Assembly (NCBI GenBank): GCA_014380705.1
Contig: JACMJI010000358.1
Location: 1 to 8,836 of the forward strand
DNA length: 8,836 nt
Direction: 5' to 3'
Source: Gorillibacterium sp.
Lineage (GTDB): Bacteria > Bacillota > Bacilli > Paenibacillales > NBRC-103111
The position numbers and the translations under genes were made by a program. Under the pieces are notes generated by a model. It searched no databases. It saw only the letters and a program-made list of their open reading frames with translations, and was not told the DNA's origin. Positions 1 to 8,649 of this stretch are shown here, piece after piece; positions within the stretch are counted from its first letter, which is position 1, and every line of letters starts with the position of its first letter.

Positions 1-44
1 AGCCTAAGCTTGTCCAGTTCTTTGCATTAACAAAATAGTTCGTG

Positions 45-731
45 TTATGCCTGATGTACCACGGGATCACTCTTTTTGGCATGCCCGCGAAAGTATCCGA
101 TCGTAACAACAAGGGTAACACAGATGATGATAAAGGACCATTTTCCAATCCCGTGATCAATAGAGATGCTTTTAAGTAAGCCTTCCTCCGTAATCATATG
201 TGCAGCGGTGTAGGCGATGATAGCAGCACCTAAGTACATAATCCAGGAAAATCGATCGATCAACTTGATAAACAGCGTACTACCCCAGACCACAATCGGG
301 ATACTAATCAATAGCCCAAGGACAATAAGCAAGAAGCTTTCCTGTGCCGCGGCTGCCACGGCAAGCACATTATCTATTCCCATTGCCGCATCCGCCATAA
401 CGATTGTGCCGATTGCTGCCCAAACGCTTTCCTTTGCTGTGATGTTGTGATCCTCTTTGCCAACCATAAGATTATAAGCAATCCACAGCAGCAAAACACC
501 ACCCACTAGACGTAGACCTGGCAAGCCCAGCAGCCAAGCAACAGCCAGCGTTGCCAGAATACGGATCACAACCGCACCAAGAGTCCCCATTAGAATGACA
601 TTGCGCTGCATGCTCTTTGGCACTCTGCGCGCAGCCATTCCGATTACGATAGCATTATCCCCGCCTAATACCAGATCCATAATAATAATTCCGAACAGAG
701 CCGTGAAAAATTCTAGTGAAAATAATTCCAT
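45..731 (-). CDS. TerC-family (YjbE-type) integral membrane protein, probable Mn2+ exporter
   Basis: A 228-residue polytopic membrane protein of the TerC family. It shows the family's internal duplication of an acidic membrane motif: D19-LVLGG-DN26 in the first half and D114-AAMGI-DN121 in the second, each inside a hydrophobic helix and expected to line the metal site. Hydrophobic segments lie at about 8-32, 45-68, 73-90, 104-124, 131-155, 160-178 and 195-215. TerC proteins of Bacillus (MeeF, MeeY) are linked to Mn2+ export and metallation of exported enzymes. Mn2+ as substrate is inferred here from the family and from the upstream yybP-ykoY riboswitch. I start at ATG 731 because family members usually begin right at the MELFS-like helix; GGGAG lies 9 nt upstream. 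An in-frame ATG at 761 (238 residues) has an equally good or better site, AAGGA at 6 nt, so the start is uncertain. It has its own promoter, separate from ligA. Confidence 0.9.
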   Translation of the reverse strand: MELFSLEFFTALFGIIIMDLVLGGDNAIVIGMAARRVPKSMQRNVILMGTLGAVVIRILATLAVAWLLGLPGLRLVGGVLLLWIAYNLMVGKEDHNITAKESVWAAIGTIVMADAAMGIDNVLAVAAAAQESFLLIVLGLLISIPIVVWGSTLFIKLIDRFSWIMYLGAAIIAYTAAHMITEEGLLKSISIDHGIGKWSFIIICVTLVVTIGYFRGHAKKSDPVVHQA

Positions 732-781
732 TCCTGTCCACTCCCATCTGATTCTCAACATTTTGTTTCCTTGAAAAACCC

Positions 782-819
782 AAAAAGAAAAGACCTCTAC
801 CGTAAACGGCAAAGGTCTT
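782..819 (-). terminator. Intrinsic terminator, expression platform of the Mn2+ riboswitch
   Basis: On the minus strand a 13-bp stem (arms 807-819 and 790-802) closes a 4-nt loop (803-806). It is fully paired if two G-U wobbles are allowed. A T-rich run, TTCTTTTT (789-782), follows directly. The 5' arm contains the ACCTT segment (about 812-816) that also forms the 3' side of aptamer helix P1, so P1 and the terminator cannot form together. This predicts read-through when Mn2+ stabilises the aptamer, i.e. an ON switch. The stem end is 50 nt from the chosen terC start and 20 nt from the alternative start. Confidence 0.85.
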
Positions 820-900
820 GCTAACAACGTAAAGTTGCCGAAAAAGCCGGGATGTGAATCATCCGTACTGACGACTTAATCGTGCCAAGCTACTCCCCTT
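812..900 (-). promoter_or_regulatory. yybP-ykoY manganese riboswitch aptamer
   Basis: Read on the minus strand, the leader carries the conserved elements of the yybP-ykoY RNA class in order. GGGGAGTAGC lies at 898-889, then GTCGTCA, then a GGATG/CATCC hairpin, then CCGGCTTT, then GTTAGCAAGACCTT ending at 812. AAGTCG pairs with CGGCTT around the GGATG hairpin (P3-like), and CAAC-TTTAC-GTTG forms a further hairpin just before TTAGC. P1 can form between AAGG near 900 and CCTT near 812. This class binds Mn2+ and often precedes TerC-family genes, as here. The predicted transcript start (about 905) falls just before the aptamer. Confidence 0.93.
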
Positions 901-911
901 ATGCATTCTCT

Positions 912-941
912 ATTATAAGGATTAAACTAGGCTTGGGTCAA
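912..941 (-). promoter_or_regulatory. Sigma-A-type promoter of the riboswitch-terC unit
   Basis: On the minus strand a -35 box TTGACC (941-936) is separated by 18 nt from a consensus -10 box TATAAT (917-912). Transcription should begin near 905, a few bases ahead of the riboswitch aptamer. This makes terC an independent transcription unit although it lies downstream of ligA in the same direction. Confidence 0.85.
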
Positions 942-991
942 TCATAAAAATTGTGAACATACCCATTCAATTGTTTCATTCATACTAAATG

Positions 992-3046
<2,055 letters not shown>

Positions 3047-3080
3047 TCATTCATCATCTTCGCTATAGTCATTACAATTC

Positions 3081-3228
3081 TCTTATTCCTTCAAAATCAT
3101 AACCCCTAGCAAGTCATATTCCTTAAACAAATTTCCCTAATAAATCATATTCCCTAATTAACAAGTTTCCTTAATAATCATATTGCCTTAATAATCATAT
3201 TCCCTTAATACTCATATTCCCTTAATCG
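3081..3228 (-). repeat. Degenerate tandem repeat, unit about 17 bp, about 9 copies
   Basis: The pcrA-ligA gap (3032-3308) has no gene but contains an AT-rich array. On the plus strand three clean 17-bp units, tcatattcccttaataa with minor changes, occupy 3178-3194, 3195-3211 and 3212-3228. Decaying copies of 13-18 bp can be followed leftwards at 3161-3177, 3145-3160, 3127-3144, 3114-3126, 3097-3113 and 3081-3096. Read in the direction of transcription, most copies carry AAGGGAATATGA or a close variant, which looks like a Shine-Dalgarno sequence followed too closely by ATG. Stops in every unit and a period that is not a multiple of three argue against coding. Its function is unknown; slippage-generated filler is the simplest reading. 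Confidence 0.8.
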
Positions 3229-3308
3229 GCGCTATTATTCTGTTCCACTCTGAGTAAACATCAAGCGACCTTAACGAATGTCGAATTACTCATGTCGATT
3301 AATAATGA

Positions 3309-5672
3309 TTATTGTTTAGTGATCGGAGCAAACTTAGCAAGAAGCCGCTTGATTCCGATTGGTGCTGGAAAGGCGATCTGGAGCTCGGTGTCATCCCCCG
3401 TACCTTTGACAGAAGCGACGGTACCAATGCCCCATTTGTTATGAGAAACCTTGTCCCCAGCTTGATAATCCCCCGGATTCGCGTTAACGGTTGGCATGGT
3501 AGAACGAGACTGAACAGGTGCCGCTGGGCGTCCAAATGGATTCGCACCTGCCGCCCCGCCCCCTGGTACAGAATGGCCGAAGGGAATGACTTGACCACCG
3601 GTACTGCCATCAGACGTTGATTGAGCAAAAGAGCTTGATGCTGAACCTGTGCCTAAAGCGCCTTGGCCACTACCGAAGCCACCAAAGCCAGACGGGGTAC
3701 GGCTGCCAAAACGGTCTCTGGCTGGCGTGCAGTCCTCCCGCAGCTCCTCAGGAATTTCCGTGAGAAACCGTGAGGGGGCATTGGTGCTTGAGCGACCGAA
3801 AAGAGTACGCATGCGCGCGCAAGAAAGATATAATGTCTTCTCCGCACGCGTAATCCCTACGTAAGCAAGTCGGCGCTCCTCCTCTACCTCCTCGTTATCC
3901 GTTAGGGTGCGACTGTGAGGAAATATCCCTTCCTCCATGCCGACAATAAATACATGAGGAAATTCTAGGCCCTTCGCGCTGTGCATGGTCATGAGTACAA
4001 CGGCATTCTGCGGGGCCTCTTCCTTATCCATCGAATCGATATCCGCGATAAGCGCCAAATCTGTCAGGAAGGCAATCAGCGTTTTGTCTTCATTGCGCTT
4101 CTCAAAATCCAATGTCACAGAAAGGAACTCGTCGATATTCTCCACACGGGAGCGAGACTCAAGCGTATTTTCGCGCAGCAGTTCAGCGCGGAACTGCGTC
4201 ACCTCTAGAATTTTTTCTGTCAGATCCGTAACAGAGAGAAATTCTACCATCTTACTAAGATTGCGAATGGTTTCATGAAATTCGATTAGGGCTGTACGTG
4301 CACGACTGGTGATATCCAAGAAAACAAGCTCATCAAGCAAAGAGAATAGGGAAACCCCTCGCTCCGCAGCAAGCTCCGCTAGTCGGTCAACGGTTGTGTC
4401 TCCGATGCCTCGCTTGGGTACATTAACGATCCGTGCGAATGAGACATCATCATTTGGGTTAGAGATCAGCCGTAAATAAGCCAGAATATCCTTAATCTCT
4501 TTACGATCATAAAACTTCGTTCCGCCGACAATCTGATAGCTAATATCGGATTTGATCAGAATTTCCTCGATTACCCGGGATTGAGCGTTGGTTCGGTATA
4601 AGATCGCGTGGTCTCGATAATTATCGCCACCTCTGACAGTCTCGATAATTCTAGACGCGACAAAGTACCCTTCCTCATATTCTGAATCCGCTTGATAGGT
4701 CTGAATCTTGGGTCCCGTTTCCTTGTCGGACCAAAGATTCTTTGGCCTCCGACTTGTGTTATTGGCAATGACTCCATTCGCTGCATCTAGAATATTGGAG
4801 GTGGAGCGGTAGTTTTGCTCCAGCTTAACCTCAACTGCATTCGGATAATCCTTCTCAAAATTCAGGATGTTGGAGATATCCGCGCCCCTCCAGCGATAAA
4901 TAGATTGGTCGCTGTCCCCTACTACGCAGATACGCTTATGCTTATCCGCCAGCATACGGCATATCATATATTGCGCCCGGTTCGTATCCTGATATTCATC
5001 CACATGAATGTACTGAAATTTGTTCTGATAGAAATCAAGGATATCCGGAGCTTCCTGGAACAACTTGATCGTCATCATAATCAAATCATCAAAATCCAAT
5101 GAATTGTTCGCTTTGAGCTTACGTTGATACAGCGTATAGGTCTGTGAAATAACTCCCTGATAATAGTCGCCGATCTTGGCCTCGTACTGCACAGGTTCAA
5201 TCAACTCATTCTTGGCATTGCTGATGGCAGCCTGTATCGCTTTGGGTTCAAACTTCTTGGGATCGAGCTTCTGCTCCTTCAAGCAGCTCCGAATGACCGA
5301 AAGCTGATCCGTTGAATCCAGAATGGTAAAATTTGATGTATAGCCAATTCGGGTGATGTCCCTGCGCAGAATCTTGACACACATGGAGTGAAAGGTGGAT
5401 ACCCAAATATCTCTTGCCTGCAGTCCTACAAGGGATTCGACGCGATCCTTCATCTCCCGGGCTGCTTTATTGGTAAAGGTAATCGCAAGAATACTCCAGG
5501 GAGCGGCCTTGCCCGCAGCAATCAGGTAGGCAATTCGGTGGGTAAGCACCCGTGTCTTTCCACTGCCTGCTCCAGCCATGATGAGAAGGGGGTCATCTGT
5601 TGATTCTACCGCCCTCACTTGCTCTGGATTCAGCTTTCGAATCGCTTCATAAATCGTGTTCGTAGAATTCAT
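3309..5672 (-). CDS. pcrA: ATP-dependent 3'-5' DNA helicase PcrA (UvrD/Rep family)
   Basis: A complete 787-residue superfamily 1A helicase that unwinds DNA in repair and replication restart and removes obstacles from DNA. All motifs are present: Q motif (LNPEQ, 14-18), Walker A GAGSGKT (34-40), Ia ([11 protein letters not shown], 64-74), II DEYQD (225-229), [15 protein letters not shown] (252-263), IV EQNYRST (285-291), [12 protein letters not shown] (561-571) and [14 protein letters not shown] (600-611). A Gly/Ser/Pro-rich linker (about 652-733) leads to a C-terminal Tudor-like domain (about 735-787, [12 protein letters not shown]) which in PcrA contacts RNA polymerase. The linker seems long for the family. 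The ATG start has GAGGGG 7 nt upstream. The gene lies 17 bp after pcrB, so the two are almost certainly co-transcribed. ligA follows after a repeat-bearing gap with no clear terminator. Confidence 0.97.
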   Translation of the reverse strand: MNSTNTIYEAIRKLNPEQVRAVESTDDPLLIMAGAGSGKTRVLTHRIAYLIAAGKAAPWSILAITFTNKAAREMKDRVESLVGLQARDIWVSTFHSMCVKILRRDITRIGYTSNFTILDSTDQLSVIRSCLKEQKLDPKKFEPKAIQAAISNAKNELIEPVQYEAKIGDYYQGVISQTYTLYQRKLKANNSLDFDDLIMMTIKLFQEAPDILDFYQNKFQYIHVDEYQDTNRAQYMICRMLADKHKRICVVGDSDQSIYRWRGADISNILNFEKDYPNAVEVKLEQNYRSTSNILDAANGVIANNTSRRPKNLWSDKETGPKIQTYQADSEYEEGYFVASRIIETVRGGDNYRDHAILYRTNAQSRVIEEILIKSDISYQIVGGTKFYDRKEIKDILAYLRLISNPNDDVSFARIVNVPKRGIGDTTVDRLAELAAERGVSLFSLLDELVFLDITSRARTALIEFHETIRNLSKMVEFLSVTDLTEKILEVTQFRAELLRENTLESRSRVENIDEFLSVTLDFEKRNEDKTLIAFLTDLALIADIDSMDKEEAPQNAVVLMTMHSAKGLEFPHVFIVGMEEGIFPHSRTLTDNEEVEEERRLAYVGITRAEKTLYLSCARMRTLFGRSSTNAPSRFLTEIPEELREDCTPARDRFGSRTPSGFGGFGSGQGALGTGSASSSFAQSTSDGSTGGQVIPFGHSVPGGGAAGANPFGRPAAPVQSRSTMPTVNANPGDYQAGDKVSHNKWGIGTVASVKGTGDDTELQIAFPAPIGIKRLLAKFAPITKQ

Positions 5673-5689
5673 TGTTATTCCCCTCGCTC

Positions 5690-6382
5690 TTATGCTTTAC
5701 GCTGCTCTGGCACGGTAGCCAGAGCAAGCGATATGTTCTCGTATATGATGTTACCGACAACAATCGTATCTGCAGCTTCCATTGCAGCCAAAGCCTGTTC
5801 TCGAGAGCGGATACCACCGCCATAGAACAGCTTGGTGTCCCCAAGAGCAGCTCGGGCTTCGCGTACCCAAGTCATATCGCCGAATATCCCACTATATTCA
5901 ATATAGAAAATAGGCATATGAAAAAGTCGATCGGCCATTAATGCGTATGCCGTTAAATCCTCTATACTCTCAGGAATAAGTGCATCTGTAACTTGGGCAA
6001 CCGTGGACCGCTCATTGAGGATGACATAGCCTTCAGGAACGACGATGTCGAAGTCGAGGATAGAACCATACTCACGGAGTGCCTTATGATGCTGCCCTGT
6101 TATCCAGGTCCCGTCATTCGTATTGAGCACAATCGGGATAAAGTATAGATCGAAACCCGATACGATCGCTTCAGCATCCGATACTTCCAGGGCGCAGGCT
6201 ATCTTATGCTTGCGAATTCGGGACAAGAGCTCCGCTGTATTCTCATACGTAATGCCACTAGAGCCTCCAACAATAATTGCGTCCGTACCGGAGCGACAAA
6301 TATGATCAAGGGCAACATCGTCTAGGTAGCGATCGGGGTCAAGCTTAAATACATGTTTCCAGTTCGATAGGTCCGATTTCAC
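5690..6382 (-). CDS. pcrB: Heptaprenylglyceryl phosphate synthase PcrB (GGGP synthase family)
   Basis: A 230-residue TIM-barrel prenyltransferase. In Bacillales PcrB joins heptaprenyl diphosphate to sn-glycerol-1-phosphate, giving an archaeal-type ether lipid precursor at the membrane. Visible motifs are WKHVFKLDP (8-16), [14 protein letters not shown] (32-45), YIEYSG (160-165) and the phosphate-binding loops YGGGIRS (187-193) and IVVGNIIYE (207-215). I choose the GTG at 6382, because GGAAGGG stands 5 nt upstream and the length matches the usual 228-230 residues. An ATG at 6397 would add five residues with a weak site. Reading back to 6478 would run through the predicted promoter. pcrA begins 17 bp downstream. 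The heptaprenyl chain length is taken from the family and cannot be read from this sequence. Confidence 0.93.
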   Translation of the reverse strand: MKSDLSNWKHVFKLDPDRYLDDVALDHICRSGTDAIIVGGSSGITYENTAELLSRIRKHKIACALEVSDAEAIVSGFDLYFIPIVLNTNDGTWITGQHHKALREYGSILDFDIVVPEGYVILNERSTVAQVTDALIPESIEDLTAYALMADRLFHMPIFYIEYSGIFGDMTWVREARAALGDTKLFYGGGIRSREQALAAMEAADTIVVGNIIYENISLALATVPEQRKA

Positions 6383-6395
6383 AGGTTCCCTTCCC
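6383..6395 (-). promoter_or_regulatory. Ribosome binding site that decides the pcrB GTG start
   Basis: On the minus strand GGAAGGG (6394-6388) is followed by 5 nt (AACCT) and then GTG at 6382. No comparable site precedes the ATG at 6397, where the upstream bases are only TGGTAGA. This favours the shorter protein beginning (M)[11 protein letters not shown]. Confidence 0.65.
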
Positions 6396-6449
6396 ATTCT
6401 ACCAGTAGATCCACTTCTCAGGCAGAGAGAAGGGGGCGCAACATTCACC

Positions 6450-6478
6450 AATATAACAAGTCTATGACAGTAGGACAA
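6450..6478 (-). promoter_or_regulatory. Candidate sigma-A promoter of pcrB-pcrA
   Basis: On the minus strand TTGTCC (6478-6473) and TATATT (6455-6450) are separated by 17 nt. A TG one base before the -10 box gives an extended -10. The start would lie near 6443, leaving a leader of about 60 nt before the pcrB GTG. That leader contains a small 6-bp hairpin (6414-6432) without a T run, which I do not read as a terminator. Confidence 0.6.
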
Positions 6479-6549
6479 TCTCAGTCAATGAAATCTACCG
6501 AATTCCTTGATGGTTATTGGAAGGTTTTCTTCTGATTTCTCCTGAATCC

Positions 6550-6579
6550 AGTATAAACCACACGAATGTATGTTCGCAA
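6550..6579 (-). promoter_or_regulatory. Second, upstream candidate promoter of pcrB
   Basis: On the minus strand TTGCGA (6579-6574) and TATACT (6555-6550) are 18 nt apart. It lies in the 267-bp gap between the MFS gene and pcrB. Nothing else in that gap looks like a gene, and I see no convincing terminator for the MFS gene there. It could add to the nearer promoter at 6450-6478 or simply be a chance match. Confidence 0.4.
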
Positions 6580-6649
6580 ATCATTTCTGGTTTTGAAGTG
6601 GATTCCCGCTCAGCTTTTCCACAGGTCGAAAATGTACTTGGCAAGGATC

Positions 6650-7924
6650 TCACACGATAGAATCGGCCTGTGATTGCACTTGGACCTGGACTTGTGAATC
6701 CACACGCGATAGTTTTGGCAAGGTGATGGCGTAGATCAGAAATACAGAAAACAGGGCTATGCCTATTCCATAATAGATAACCGATAATCCAACAAAATGG
6801 GGATAGACCAAAGCGATGAGCCCCAAGGCTATCGAGTGTGCGAGCATCATCAGGGGGTCAATCCATGCGTTGACGCGACCCATATAAGCGGGTTCAACAA
6901 TGGCAGGCTTCCATCCCCCGATAGCAATATTCACAGGGGCAAGAAATAGGCCGAGAACAAAAAAGAGTATTAAGTACAGCCAAACATGGTTAATGAAGCC
7001 CAAGATCATTGTAACCCCCGCCGCTGCGAATAAACCAGCAATCATGATTTGATGAGGTTTGACAAGCTTTGCGATTGATGTACCAATCACACTTCCAATT
7101 AAGAAGCCTATACCTAAAAATATCGCAAATAGAGTTGTGAATCGTTCGTATGTATCTGGAGCTAACTTATATTTCATGGTGAACAGGGGAAGCACAGCAA
7201 ATGCACCATTTATCAAACCGAATATAAAAAAACCTGAAATAAGCATGAGCAACAGATGATGCTGCAGAATATAGGATAAGCCTGCTTTGAAATCCCTCGT
7301 AAGTACAGAAAGCTTCATATTCTTCCAATCTGCCTTACCGTTCGGCAACCTTACACTCTCGCTAATCCTGCAAAAGTGAATGAGAAGAGCGGATATGATA
7401 AAGCTAAAACCGTCTACCATCACAGCCCCCTGGATGCCAATATATTGATAGCTAATGGCTCCTAAGCCTACGCCAAACAGCATAAACACTCCAAAAATCA
7501 TCTGATTTAACCCGGAGGCTTGGGTATACTGTTCCTTACTAAGAATCCCCTGAAGCATGGAGGATTCTGCTGGCTGAAAAAATTTCGAAACAGCACTTCG
7601 CAAAAACAGAATGAAGAAAACAACAGGCAAGACCTTCATGGATATTGCAATGAATAAGATTAAGGTTAAACCTGCCCGAACCCAGTCCGAATATTCGGCA
7701 ATTCGCCTGCGATCAACCCGGTCCGCAATCACCCCTACAATAAAAAACACGGCAAGCGTAGGCAGTGCATACATCATTTCAGCTAAGGTAGCATAGGAGG
7801 GTTGATTGCTGAAATGATCAAGCAAATAGAAAGCAAAGGCCATATTGCCAACGATCGTACCTAATTGTGAGGTAAAGGAAGCAAGAAATAATTTAAGAAA
7901 GGTCCGATTTGAAAATAAACTCAT
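6650..7924 (-). CDS. MFS transporter, DHA3-like efflux permease
   Basis: A 424-residue major facilitator with about 11-12 hydrophobic segments (roughly 12-35, 46-66, 85-108, 138-158, 162-184, 224-246, 264-285, 291-312, 314-336, 354-376, 380-401). The cytoplasmic loop after the second helix carries the MFS motif A as GVIADRVDRRR (64-74), including the conserved Asp and the Arg cluster. A hydrophilic central loop (about 187-215) splits the two halves. Family members are proton-driven exporters, often of drugs or other amphipathic compounds; the substrate cannot be read from the sequence. The tail is odd: QVQVQVQSQ (411-419) is encoded by a 6-bp repeat that may be slippage-prone. The gene starts 8 bp after tetR, and its AAGGAG site (7942-7937, 12 nt from ATG) overlaps the end of tetR, suggesting coupled translation. 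No clear terminator follows. Confidence 0.88.
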   Translation of the reverse strand: MSLFSNRTFLKLFLASFTSQLGTIVGNMAFAFYLLDHFSNQPSYATLAEMMYALPTLAVFFIVGVIADRVDRRRIAEYSDWVRAGLTLILFIAISMKVLPVVFFILFLRSAVSKFFQPAESSMLQGILSKEQYTQASGLNQMIFGVFMLFGVGLGAISYQYIGIQGAVMVDGFSFIISALLIHFCRISESVRLPNGKADWKNMKLSVLTRDFKAGLSYILQHHLLLMLISGFFIFGLINGAFAVLPLFTMKYKLAPDTYERFTTLFAIFLGIGFLIGSVIGTSIAKLVKPHQIMIAGLFAAAGVTMILGFINHVWLYLILFFVLGLFLAPVNIAIGGWKPAIVEPAYMGRVNAWIDPLMMLAHSIALGLIALVYPHFVGLSVIYYGIGIALFSVFLIYAITLPKLSRVDSQVQVQVQSQADSIV

Positions 7925-7932
7925 TTTGATGG

Positions 7933-8571
7933 TCAGCTCCTTGGAATTATTGACTTTTGTGGCTGAAGAATGGATCGAAGCATTTTAATAGAGAGATCCA
8001 ATTGAGGCCCAAGCTTAATTCGGTGCGGTTCCAAGACTGTACAATCCCAGGTCATTCCATCCATCAGGCTTACAATAACACGGGCGATATCCTCAATTGG
8101 AGCTAGCGGCTGAAATTCACCTCGATCGGTACCAAGCTGCAGAAAAGTGCTTATTGTGGCAATTGCTTTGTCGTAACGTTGTTCCAGTAGGGGAGCATTC
8201 CCTGTTACCCGCCACTGCGTTAAGTAGAACTCGTAAATCGCCACTGTAAATGACGAACTTATCTTTGTAATACTTGTTTCACCTTTTTTTAAAAAGGAAA
8301 CAACAAGTTCCCACATGGATTTACTAGTCTCTACCAACTCATTGATCTCATCCAGATTTTCTGATTCCGCCTCAGCGATCAACGCAAGCATCATCTGCTC
8401 CGTACCGGAAAAATACATATAGACACTTCCACGGCTCATTCCTGTTTCCTCTACTACATCCTTCATCGTGGTCGAGACATAACCCTTATTGCTAAACACC
8501 TGTTTGGCTGCACGTAAAATGGACTTACTTCTCGTTTCCTTATGTTCATCGCTCACCTTAGGTGACAACAT
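7933..8571 (-). CDS. TetR-family transcriptional repressor of the adjacent MFS gene
   Basis: A 212-residue regulator. The N-terminal helix-turn-helix domain is clear: SKSILRAAKQVFSNKGY (15-31) followed by TTMKDVVEETGMSRGSVYMYF (34-54), the standard TetR pattern. The remaining residues (about 60-205) form the expected all-helical ligand-binding and dimer domain, with no conserved signature that identifies an inducer. It resembles the B. subtilis YfiR type, which also sits beside an MFS gene; that comparison is from memory. ATG 8571 has GGGAGG about 5 nt upstream. A TTG one codon later, with 8-nt spacing, would give the MSPKV-like start common in relatives. Its promoter contains two palindromes, strongly implying autorepression and co-regulation of the pump, with release by a transported compound (inference). 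Confidence 0.9.
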   Translation of the reverse strand: MLSPKVSDEHKETRSKSILRAAKQVFSNKGYVSTTMKDVVEETGMSRGSVYMYFSGTEQMMLALIAEAESENLDEINELVETSKSMWELVVSFLKKGETSITKISSSFTVAIYEFYLTQWRVTGNAPLLEQRYDKAIATISTFLQLGTDRGEFQPLAPIEDIARVIVSLMDGMTWDCTVLEPHRIKLGPQLDLSIKMLRSILQPQKSIIPRS

Positions 8572-8602
8572 ATTCCCCTCCCTATGTTATTATGCATGAT
8601 AA

Positions 8603-8620
8603 AATGACACCTGTGTCATT
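8603..8620. promoter_or_regulatory. Operator palindrome O1 (over the tetR start site)
   Basis: AATGACACCTGTGTCATT is a perfect inverted repeat with 8-bp arms around a 2-bp centre. It covers roughly -6 to +12 relative to the predicted tetR transcript start near 8614. A dimeric TetR protein here would block initiation. It is the reverse complement of O2, and their centres are exactly 24 bp apart. Confidence 0.85.
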
Positions 8621-8649
8621 ATTATAAATGACACAGGTGTCATTTTCAA
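8621..8649 (-). promoter_or_regulatory. Promoter of the tetR-MFS operon
   Basis: On the minus strand TTGAAA (8649-8644) and a consensus TATAAT (8626-8621) are separated by 17 nt. The -10 box is exactly the 6-bp linker between the two operators, and O2 fills the spacer between -10 and -35. The leader to ATG 8571 is about 43 nt. Confidence 0.85.
8627..8644. promoter_or_regulatory. Operator palindrome O2 (between -35 and -10)
   Basis: AATGACACAGGTGTCATT has the same 8-bp arms as O1 with the central dinucleotide reversed; one more base pair (8626/8645) extends the arms to 9. It occupies the spacer of the tetR promoter. Two sites with 24-bp centre spacing suggest that two repressor dimers bind side by side. 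Confidence 0.85.

Noticed and set aside
942..991. Terminator after ligA
   Set aside because: Only a four-base complement (TGAA/TTCA) near a short T run is present; the stem is too weak and interrupted to call.
3234..3264. Promoter for ligA (TTGATG and AATAAT on the minus strand)
   Set aside because: The spacer is 19 nt and both boxes are mediocre in an AT-rich region, so I do not list it as a feature.
3251..3292. Inverted repeat TGAGTAA/TTACTCA downstream of pcrA as a terminator
   Set aside because: The arms are only 7 bp, AT-rich, with a loop of 28 nt and no following T run; it is probably chance.
3299..3628. A 109-codon minus-strand frame overlapping the end of pcrA
   Set aside because: It lies wholly in another frame of the well-supported pcrA linker and tail region and has no family resemblance; it is a shadow frame.
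6414..6432. CTTCTC/GAGAAG hairpin in the pcrB leader as an attenuator
   Set aside because: It has a single 6-bp stem, no T run and no alternative pairing partner that I could find.
6383..6478. N-terminal extension of pcrB to ATG 6478 or 6397
   Set aside because: The longest frame runs through the predicted promoter (6450-6478) and adds residues not typical of PcrB. ATG 6397 lacks a good ribosome site, while GTG 6382 has GGAAGGG at 5 nt and gives the usual length.
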